A stretch of DNA of 64,000 bases from Merluccius polli (Eukaryota; Chordata; Actinopteri; Gadiformes; Merlucciidae), in the NCBI GenBank assembly GCA_030340625.1, contig JAOPHQ010001997.1, positions 248,001 to 312,000 of the forward strand. The letters are read 5' to 3'. Under the pieces are notes generated by a model. That model saw only the letters and a list, made by a program, of their open reading frames with translations, searched no databases and had not been told where the DNA came from. The number at the start of each line of letters is the position of its first letter. Within the stretch, counting starts at the first letter, position 1. Below, in pieces: positions 12,782-24,700 of the stretch. The position numbers and the translations under genes were made by a program.

Positions 12782-14042
12782 CTTGCACAAACATTAACAT
12801 AGAATGACAAAAATATATCCTATCATAGGTACTATAGTGGCAAACATTTTTTCATAGTTTTTAAGATAATTAACGATAATTAAGTTAATACAAATCCCAT
12901 GTGTGTGTGAGTGGCTGTCTTAGTCAAAACATTGAAACCTAGAAAAATTTAAATGAAATATCTAAGCAATACTTTGCATACTTTTCAAGATATTAAACTT
13001 TTAAAGGTTCCACATACATTGTTATCAACTGAACAAACTGAGCTCAAATAGAGGCTGGAAATGAACTGTTAATACCATAGAACTGGTTCATACATACTAT
13101 AAATACAGTACAATTTCTTCAGGAATTGAAGGTTTTCGTTATCATTATAATAATTATAATTATAATTAATATAAAAAAACAGCATCACCCCTAATAGAAA
13201 TAATAGCATTCTAGTTCAAATGTGATATGAAATTAATGTATCATAAATCATGTTATTATAATTATAATGTTATGTCTAATATAATAACATGCATTAAATC
13301 TTAACAATAAAAATAGCAACAATAATAGTATTTTATCATGTTCTGAATATAAAATACACATATAATTACTATGATTAATAATGTTAGTAGTAGCATAATT
13401 ATTATGTTCTTATGTCTAATATAATAATTATAGCAATAATAATATTACTACTACTACTACTACTACTAATTATTATTATTATAATAATGTAGTTATACTA
13501 TACTACTATATAATGTCATAACCAACTATATGTTAATAATTATTTATAATAGTAAATAGGCCTTTATAATAGTAAATAGGCCTTATAATAAAGGTGATGA
13601 TAATAATAATTTTCATTCAGTCATTTTTATAACAGAATACACATAATTACTGTTATTAAAATTGTTAGTATCATGATTATTGTGATATGATTATGTCTAA
13701 TAATAATAATGATACTACTAATAATCATCATTAATAAATAATAATATAACAATAATACCTATTGGATTCAGTTATTTTAATGCCACCAAGTGGAGGTGAG
13801 GGTAGCAGTGTGAGACCGAGTGCAGGTCAGGCTAATGAAGTAACAGCTGCAGCGTTGGTGAAGAAACAACGCCAGAAGGATTTAGATTTTCAACCGTATC
13901 CATGCGGTATCTTGCCCTACTAGTATCTTATATCTAGAAGCACTCGCAGTAAAGGGCCGTTTGATTTTGTTTCCATTTTTGTTTCATGTTTGTTTCATTT
14001 GAGTGTAGGTGAGGGAGAGAGAGCAGGTTTTCAATTCAGTTC

Positions 14043-14086
<44 letters not shown>

Positions 14087-14123
14087 TAGGAGCCATTCTT
14101 TGGTTTTTAGTTATTAAGATTTA

Positions 14124-14166
<43 letters not shown>

Positions 14167-17100
14167 TAAGTTTAAATATGAATTGAGGAAATGGTGTGGG
14201 AATTATTCATATTTGTGTGTGCATTCACTTTGTGTGAGCATGTATTCCCTTGTGGTGGCGGGAGTATTCTGCATAAAGATGGAGTGCTGCCGCAGGCCAG
14301 CAGGTGGAGAGACGCACGCATACATCCATTGACCGTGCTTCCGGTGGCCGTGTGACGGGTCTAAAGTTTGGACTTTATTAGAAAGCCATACAGTTTATTT
14401 TTTTTACAAGTTTTATGTACCAACCAACATGTTCAAGCAATAAATGGTCAAAGGGACCAACTTGGATCAAACCTACTCCTCATTATTTCCAGCATGCATC
14501 AGTAATTGTACCTTTCTACCTCCAAGGAGTTGATTGAAATGGGGAAATGTTTTACAATACTCAAAGGGAGAACAAAGACTTAACCTGTTTTAACCAATAC
14601 AAACCTTTGATGTAAATTTACAGTGAAATCTGAACAGTATTTTACTGTATTACTGCCATACAGTATAATACTGTAAACTGCAATGCAATCTGGGAGAAAA
14701 AAAATGTGATTACAGCAAATTACAGCACTTTAAGAGAATGCCATTTTTTACAGGATTATACTGTAAACTTTACTGTAAACAGCAGAGCATCATGGGAAGG
14801 TGAAAAGTGTGGGAACTAACATTTGAAAATCAACTGACAGCAACCTTTTTATTATCTGGAAAAAGTTTGTTTTTGCAGATTGTGTTTTATTTTGGTTGAT
14901 TTCAATTTTGGTGCAAGTCTGCCAGCCAATCTCTGTCACCACGAAGGCACAGTCACAGGACAACCTGCTCAGCCCTTTGTCACAGATGTCCAGAGCTGTC
15001 TGACGTCCTCCACTGAGTAAGTTAACATTAATTTACCTTTTTTCTGACTTAGGAGGAGGATTTGAGGATTTCTCAAGTTGTATTTTCTGTCATTTAGAAC
15101 AGTGTTAGAACAAAGGTGTCGAAAATGTTCGTTTTTGCAAGCTAGCTAAAATTAGAGCATATCAGCATTTTGTCTCAATTTATATTAACATTAAAACAAC
15201 AGTGTTGGTTTTGCTGGAAGATAATGTAGTAACGTACTGTAGCAAGTCTAACCTATAGTGCTTTGTGTGCCTGTTTCCACATGGATAAAAAGAGCCACAA
15301 AAAATGTTGTATTTGTAATGTTCTAGTTAGCTAAAATTAGCACTGACTGCAGTGTGACTGTTCCAAACATCCTTCAGGTTCTAATGGCACACTTCAAGGA
15401 GCCGTTGGATGCCCTCATCATCCAAACTGATGTAAGATTATTATTATTATTAGTTTTAACAATATTATAGTTAGACATTTTCTTCTTTCTTTACACAGGG
15501 TCTTTTCCATTGTTCTAAAATTCCAGTCCATTCATTGTCAATCAACATGTATCTGCAAGGTCTAATAATTGATTTTGTTTTTGTGCTTTTTTTAAGGTGT
15601 CTGCCACACCAGCCATTGTGCAGTTGACTGTCACACTGCCTGACACACCACGTTTGATTGTGGCTGGTAAGTACAGTGTCTGATTTTGAATGTGAATAAA
15701 ATATTGACAGCTATACTTATAGTTTGCTAAGTAAGTGTGTTAAGTAAAGCTTACTTACTTGCTTATTAACAAAATCCTGTCAAACATAAGTTTGACAGGA
15801 TGCCCTATTACTTCCCTCTTACCTCTTAAGTAATTGTGCTCTATACAACAAACAAACTCAGCCATTGCCAATTGAATATTTAAGTTCATTTGTCATTAAG
15901 GCCAATTGTATAATAAATGTGGCTGGAAATAATAAGTTCTAATATCTCACAGAGCAAAGAAACAAACACAAACCAAATTAAATTACTTAACTGACACGTC
16001 ACATGAGGTTATTTTTTTTCTAACATACAGATTTACATACAGATTGATTCCATTATTTTTGTGATTTCTGTTAACTGTTTCTAACTTGTATTCTTTTTCT
16101 TAGGTCCAATGACACAGACAAACCAAAGTTGGATGTTGAGCATAGAAAAAGAGGTGCTATGTGAAGGAACATCCTTCGTGCTTGGCCTTGCTGTACTCTT
16201 CTCCTCCTTCTACAACTTCAACCTTCAGTATCAACATGATGCAGCATGCACGCTAGAATTCATTCAGAGGTAGCTTCTTTTTCATATATACTGTACCACA
16301 GAGCTTGACATGATTAACTTTTCTTCACACAACACCATTGTCTAATAACCTGTAGTGATAGCCAATGGTGCCCCTGACACAAGAACAGCAACTACAAACA
16401 AAACTACAGCCTCGAATAATATTGTTATGGCCATTACTCCTTCTTTTTAACATGGTTCAACATTTTGCATCACTACATTGTACTGAACATGCTCTTAATT
16501 GATATGTCGCATTCATAGACTGATATCACCTGAAAGAAAAATATTTTTGTCTCTCTATATTGTTTTTCAGAAGCTGCATTGACATCAATCCTGAGAGGGG
16601 GACAAAAGCAAGCAGTGAGAAGGTACAAAGCAAGAAGAGCGGCAAGATGGTCCAAAAGAAGTCAACATCAGTGAATCCGCATGTCAGCACACTCATCAAA
16701 AAGATCAGTGACTTCAAGTGGGACTTTGTCTGATCTTACACACACACACACACACACACACCTATCTCACCCATCCACTCATTTAAACACTGTGTTCACT
16801 TACTCACTCAGTGACTGAAACCGTGATCAAACTATTGGAATTTGAGATGTTTAAAACTGTTGCATAATGTTTACCGTTCACTTTCCGATGCTACAGGTTA
16901 ATTAAAACAGTTTGATGTTCCTTTCTCACAAAAAACAAAATTGTCACAGTGAGTTACCAAATATTATGCATTGTAATTCAAATAAAAAAATGTTAATCTT
17001 TTCGAAAAAACAAAACAAAGAAAAGAAAATAGACAGGGAGTTAAGGTTTATTCATGTCTAGTTTTACTTGTGTTGCACTGTTTTTATTTTAATAAATATT

Positions 17101-18706
17101 TGAAAAGGAACTGCAAAATGAATATTGTCTTGCTGTCATTTCTTTATTATTATTATTAGTAGTAGTAGTATTACAGTAACATTATGTAATTATCATTAAA
17201 TACAGGATACATACTGTAGATTCAAATACTGTATTTGAATCTAAATATACAGTAATTTACTGTAAAATATCATCAGTATCATGTTGTAAATTTACATCAA
17301 ATAACTAGATTTACAGCAAATAACTGTAGATTTATTTCCAGTAATATACTGTAATTCTAAAATACAGTGAGATACTGTAAAAATTACAGTAGCTTGCTGG
17401 CGAAGCTGCTGCCAGTAGATTACTGTAAATTTACAGTGAAAAGTTTAACAGTGCACACACACACACACACACACACCTTCTCATCTCCATCATCTACGCC
17501 TCTAGTTTCAAACCACAAAACTGTGAGTAACTTGATACACATTGGCGCTCACCCTTTACTGGCTCAGAGAAAACTTTAAGACAAGCCACTACAGATTTTA
17601 TACAAGTAGGATTCATTGTGATTTTTACAATATTATTATGAGATACATGATGTCAACATCATTCTCAGTAGGATTTGAATGAACGGGCGTCACCTACTGC
17701 TGTGTGGAAGGATGTCGTGGAATATATGAAATATACACCACATCAAATATATAAGCTTCTATAATATATAGTTAATAGTCTCTTTGCACCTACAAATAGC
17801 TCCCTTTCTCTCTCCAATTAAAAGGTGTTAAATTATTTAGCATTTGCCACTGTAGCAACAAAGTCTGGTACTGAGGCCATGCCAATCTCCTCACTTCTTT
17901 CTTGTGTAGATTCCTTTAGTTGTCTTGCATCCTTGCAGACATGTCCACTTCCCCCCATAGTGCAAATTAACCTGCTCCCTCCCCTCACATTTTGTTTCCC
18001 CATTGTTACTGCCCACAATGTGAAAGTGTCCCTCTAAGAATCATGTACACCCATTGTCTCTCTGAAGATGTTTGGTTAATGCTCCCATGTGTATTCCCAT
18101 GATCATTAATTAAATCAAATACTTTGCGGTCAAGAAGGGTCCTAAAATAAATGATTCTTCATCAAATGAAATGATTCTTCATCAAAATAAATGATTCTTC
18201 ATCAAATGAAACGATTCTTCATCATCAAACTGATTCTTCAACAATTAACTTTCCATCATAATAGTTAGTGTGTGTTGTGATGAATCAAACTAAACAGACA
18301 CTTACACTTCTGTACACCTGGTTTCAGCCTCCACACTCCACCATGCTCCACACTGGGGGGGAACACAGTGAGAGCAGCATGTTGTCTTTAAACATGGAAA
18401 CATTCACATTCATAATCTGCGGTATCATCACTTTCTACACAACATGAGTTTCAGCTCCACTTCATCTAGCAGGTGGTTGAATCCTTGTGGGAGACATTGT
18501 CACTGAGTGGTGAGCTGTCCTCTCCATACCTGAGAGTGTCCAGTCTCCAGCGTGGATCCTCCAGTCCAGCAGAGAGCAGCGTAACTCCTGAGTCTCCTGC
18601 AGGGTGATTGTAGCTCAGGTCCAGCTCTCTCAGATGGGAGGGGTTGGAGCTCAGAGCTGAGGTCAGAGAAGCACAGCCTTCCTGTGTGACCAGGCAGCCA
18701 GACAAC

Positions 18707-18742
<36 letters not shown>

Positions 18743-21700
18743 AAATTCTATATTTAGGCGTGTGATTTCTAACCTCAATGGATGTAAATCTGTTAAATGT
18801 CTTCTGATGTGTCATCTTGTGGTGGGACTGTTTGCACATTGAGTCCAACTGACCTGAGAGTCTCCAGTCTACAGTGTGGACTCCCCAGTCCAGCAGAGAG
18901 CAGCTTCACTCCTGAATCCTGCAGATCATTGGTACTCAGGTCCAGCTCTCTCAGACTAGAGGACTTGGAGCTGAGAGCTGAGGCCAGAGCTTCACAGCAT
19001 CTCTCTGACAGATTACAGACATTCAGCCTTCACACAAAATAAACAGGAACATGTCAAAAACCTTTACTACTTTTTACATTATGAATGTTAATAAGTTAGA
19101 TCTTTAAATGTAAGTAGTTAAAGGGGTAGTTCGGAATTTTGGACATAGGACCTCATTTCCAAGTCAGCCAGTGTGTTATTTATCACTGGAGACGTTTTCA
19201 ACAAATTTCATGCAGTCCTTCTAGTTGCACAGTTCGCTGGTGCTAAGCTAGCGCAAGTCAACGGTATCGACTAGCCTGCCAATAAAAACAGTCTTACCCA
19301 CTCCACAGTACACCCAAGGCAAATCAATTATAACACCAGACTATCGATGTGAATGTCTGTTGATAGAATAATGTTAGAAATAAAGCCAACCTTGCATGGC
19401 ATTGCATTTTGAGGGACTTTTGAGTGTCTCAGCAGCAGCGTTAAGGCCGCGGTATACTCGCCGTTCCCAAGCTGTCGCGCGACGTTGTGACGTCAAAATG
19501 ACGTAGATCTCGCCGGCGCGACAGGATTTTGGCCCGGCCGCGCCGTGTCGCGCACAGCTCTTTTTTTTTCAGCGGCGCGCGACAAAGCGGAAACAGAAAC
19601 ACAGTCTACGAGTTCGAAGGCACATTGTAATGCGCCTTATTGCTAAGGCTTCTTTCTTTATATGTTCTGTTTTATTGTGTGGTGTAGGCCTATATTCTTT
19701 CGCTAATAAACCGTGGTTTTACGTAAGTGCTGTCTACTGTTGTTGTGGTCAAAGACGAGTGGAATTACGTGGCTGAAAAACTATCTCAAAGCGGCATTAA
19801 GTTATAAAATAAAAGTATATAAGATAATCACTAAGTTATTAAGATGGATGCTTACAAACACTCTTCATATGAGAACTGCTGCCATACACTGGACTGTTGA
19901 TGGCTGACCAGGTGGGGCAGTGATGTAGAATAATAGCAATGTAAAGTAATAGACATAATGCTGTATAGTGAGAGACATCCCGGTGAACTAAACCTTAACT
20001 GAATGTCTACTGATATGTAAGAAATTAAAGACACAGGGGAACCAGTATTAGTAGATCTCTTCTTCTAGTGCGGAGAAATAGCAAAGTCGGTCGCCTTTCC
20101 TCAGTGGCGCCACCTCTGTTCAGGAGAAGACTGCAACTACTGTCGCGGCCACCAGCGCGAGTATAAATAGTTACCGTCCTCCCGTGACGTCACATTGTCA
20201 CGCAACAGCTTGGGAGCGGCGAGTATACCGCGGCCTTTATACTTCCTGGTAGTAGGCTATGGCAGCGGCGGAGTGATATTACCTAGGTTACCGGTGTCGT
20301 GCCAAAAAGTGATTGTCTGCCAGAATCTGATTTCTGGCCGCGGGAGTGCGCACAGCAGCCCGTTGAGCGGTAGCACAAAAACGTCTGCTTTTCTCTGGAT
20401 TAAACGGCCATAATATGCAGATACACACAACTGTATTATAATGTAATTATAGCAAAGGTACGTGTCTTCGAAAGTTTAATGTTTGTTCTTCAATCAATTT
20501 TTGGCAGGTGAAAATGCCTATTTTGTGTTGTAATGGTCCTTTAAAAGAATTCCAAGGTGTCCTGTGAGCTCCAGTGTTTATATTATGAAGCTTATGAATG
20601 ACATCAAGTCATATTTAGGCAGAAATCACCTTTGAGTAACTGTATTTGGCCTTCAATCAATTTCTGGCAGACAATCACTTTTTGGCATGACACCGGCACT
20701 GAAAAGCGGCGCGCAAAGGATCTTGGGATATGCGAGGCCGCGAAGGATAGTTGCGGTGCATCCTCCAAAAAGAGGGAAAAGAAGTACGCATTTGAAGGCT
20801 GCATTTGAAGGAGCCATTGGGACAGCCTTCGCGCCGCGTTGTGACGTAATCGGCCTTCAAATGCGTGCTTCGAAGGATGCAGCCCCTGAATTGGGACGTG
20901 GTTGTTGATGAGGAATTTGTTGTATCCAGCGAACATGGATGTCGCTAGCAATTAAAATGATCCGGGGCTGTAGCCCAGAACAGGGTCGGACTGGGAACAA
21001 AATTCCCAGTCTGGGGGGGGGGGGTGCGCGCAGTGTGTTGACGTCACATTGTCACGCAACAGCTTGGGAACGGCGAGTATACTGCGGCCTTAACACACCC
21101 CGGCGTGCGCGCGATCCGACGAACAACGGGGGGGGGGGTTATTTTTTTATTTCACGGCACAGAGATCCGGGGCTTTTCCCGAAAGATCCGGGGCTATAGC
21201 CCGAATGCCCAGGTCTAACGACGCCCATGCCAGCGAACCTTACCTCTACGAGCCGGAATACACGGATGAAGAACTGATCGAGATGGATGCACAAACGGCA
21301 AGCTTTTATTGTTACAATTTTTAAATGCACACTGAATCACCATGTTGCCTAGTCGTTCGTTTCCAATCCAATGATTCAATCCCGCTACTACTAGGTGTCC
21401 GCGCTTCTGTCACGCGCCTCTCTGTTTACTTTCTGCTGTTGAGATTTGGTTATTGCACAACTAACCTGAGCAAAGTAAAATCCCCTGCTGATGAGAAACT
21501 AGTCCCTCAAACTGCGATGATTCATGCAATGCAAGGTTGGTTTTATTTCTAAAATTATTCTATCAACACAGACATTTACATCGATAGTCTGGCGTTATAA
21601 TTGATTTGCCTTGGGTGTACTGTGGAGTGGGTAAGACTGTTTTTATTGGCAGGCTAGTCGATACCGTTGACTTGCGCTAGCTTAGCACCAGCGAACTGTG

Positions 21701-24700
21701 CAACTAGAAGGACTGCATGAAATTTGTTGTCTCCAATGATAAATAACACACTGGCTGACTTGGAAATTAGGCCCTATATCCAAAGTTCTGAACTACCCCT
21801 TTAACATACAGATGTCACATAGATCATAGTTCAAATTTGAAACGAAACATATCACTAAAATGTCCCAAAGTCACAGTTTTAAAGAAGAGGCTGTAATTAA
21901 ACTTTACTAAACAACTCTAAACCCCACCTTACTGTCTGACTACATGATAATGAGTAGAATAAGAATAACATACACCTTATAATATCATTAACAAACTGTA
22001 AGAATATAACATACACCTTATACTGTCATTAACAAACTAAGAATATATTCTTAGTTTGTTAATGACAGTATAAGGTGTATATTTTATATAAGGTACACCT
22101 TACACTGTCATTAACAAACTTGGAATATAACGTACACTTTATACTGTCATTGCAACACAAATATAAATATGTTGAGTTATTCCTATGAAGAGGATACATT
22201 TATTTTATTTATTTAGACCTGTGAACTTTTATGGATGTAAATCTGTTAACCTCTTAACTACCAGCGTCCCGTATACAGGGGACGATGGGGGGACTATTGT
22301 GTTTATGTTCATATTTATTAGTTGTAAGAGTTATAAGATGATATATTTAGACATAATTTAGGAGGACATTCTCTAACAAGGTGGCGGTACTTAAGAGGTG
22401 TTAAATGTCTTCTGATAAGGAGCCTTGTGGTGGGACTGTTTGCACATTGAGTCCAACTGACCTGAGAGTCTCCAGTGTACAGTGTGGACTCCCCAGTCCA
22501 GCAGAGAGCAGCTTCACTCCTGAATCCTGCAGATCATTGGTACTCAGGTCCAGCTCTCTCAGACTAGAGGACTTGGAGCTGAGAGCTGAGGCCAGAGCTT
22601 CACAGCATCTCTCTGACAGATTACAGCCATTCAGCCTTCACATAAAATAAACAGAAACATGTTAGGAACTGTGATGAAACACTTTAGGAGAATTATAACC
22701 CAATTCTTTTTACATGCATGAAAAACATGTTGATACACTTGAACTTTAAATACGAAGAGTTAGATGCATGGCCGTAGTCAGCTATGAGGTCACCGAGGTG
22801 CGGACCTTGGTCATTATTTAAACTATAACAAAATGTGGTCGAAATTAATTCCTATCAAATAGTTATGGACAGTGCAGTTAGCAGAATACACACATGATGA
22901 CAAGTTTGTGCAGACCACGATAATGACGTTGTAGCCTATATGCACGTTAAAGAGAGAGAGAAAAAGCAAACAATAAAAATACGTAAATTGCATTACATCA
23001 AGGAGGCAATGAAAAACACCCTGCAAACTATTATCCAATGAGCATATCTCCAGCACTTCAACACTTTAAATAACAGCCCATACCGGTTGTGGAGAATGGC
23101 GCATACAGTGATCACTGTACTTGCCCTCTCTGGGCTCAGGCGTATTTCGCCTTGCAGGACATGAAATCGACGTTTCATTTCGTGTATTTTTGTGTGCTCT
23201 AACATATATTGAGGAAAACAGTAAACAATAATAAATATGGATTCAACAAATAAAAGACGACAAGGCTAATACGATGTTTTTTACGCATCATAGGACTAAG
23301 CGTAATCTGCGTAATCACTTACATGTTATACTTTAACTGTGCTCCCGGTTGTGGACTGAGATAGGGGGTCAAGACGTCTTGCAGGGATAGCCACTGTACT
23401 GTCACCCAGCAAGACACCCAACTGGTACACGGTGCCTCTCAAAAAGCTGTCTCAGACCGCTCCCCATGAAAATACGCAAATCATGGGTAGACAGGCCACT
23501 TTGCAACATCAAGAATGTTAAAAGTTCAATAACAATCTGCATGTTGATTGAATGTAGCCTACTTTCTTTCTATTGACGAACACGTCCTCATCTTTTGATG
23601 GTGCAATTATTTTTATGTGCGTCCCGTCAGTAGCACCGACCACACCGGGGGGTAATGCAGAAAGCAGGTTCAACAAACTCCGAGTCTATCCCTGAACTCT
23701 GAGTTGACTTACTCTGAGATGGGATACTCTGAGTATTCGGTTCCAGAACAGCTGATCTGAGTTAGTTCAATCAACTCTGAGTATGTTAACCTCGAGTTAC
23801 GCGTGTGCACAACCACTATAAAAAGCCATCATCAATGGAGCCCAGATACCACGAGTCACCATGACAACCGAGAAAAAAAAGATCAACATATTTCAGTGCG
23901 ATGGAGTTGGAGGTCCAACTTCGTTAAGCTTAATTAATATAATAGGAATATATAACTATCAGTATGGGGGACCGGTATAATAAAGTTGGTTAAGCTTAAT
24001 TAATATATTAGTAATATATAACTATTAGTATGGGGGACCGTTATAATAAAGTTGGTTAAGCTTAATTAATATATTAGTAATATATAACTATTAGTATGGG
24101 GGACCCGAGAAGGAAGGGACAGCAATTGGGTGGAAGCCACTTCGAGAGGTAAGAAAATATTGTTTGAATTTTCATAACATTTACATAAAATAGTATATAT
24201 TAGTTATATATTACTAATATATTAATTAAGCTTAACCAACTTTATTATAAGTGGCCCCACGCTGATAGCTATATATTACTAATATATTAATTAAGCTTAA
24301 CCAACGTTATTGTAAGGGTCCTATGAGGAGTGGTTCATATTGGGATAGGCAGAAGCACAGTTTAATAACAATTAGTTAAGTAATAATATGTCATTAACTT
24401 TTATATTAACATATAGTTTGTAAATAAACATTTAACATTTAAATGATGTAAGAAATAACTGTTAATTAGTGCCACAAAGACATTTAGTTAACTATTAACA
24501 AATATTAATACAATATCAGTTAATAGATTGTTTTCTATTTGTTAAAACATTAACATACAGATTTTATGCAAACAACTAATATTTAATTAATGATTAAACG
24601 ATTAACTTGTGCCAAATAGACATTTTAGTAACAATTAACAAATATTAACAAAGGGTTAGGTAATGACTAGTTTGCTATTTATTATGGCACCTTATTATAA

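Larger units (their letters stand above)
19122..21800. mobile_element. DNA transposon with about 280-bp inverted repeats and TTAA target duplication
   Basis: TTAA at 19118–19121 and 21801–21804 flank ends AGGGGTAGTTC and GAACTACCCCT. The left arm (19122–19406) and right arm (21524–21800) are inverted copies. TTAA targets are typical of piggyBac and Kolobok elements; superfamily not resolved. The interior holds nested elements and no transposase. It separates the two near-identical LRR exons of NLR copy A and is absent from copy B. Confidence 0.75.
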
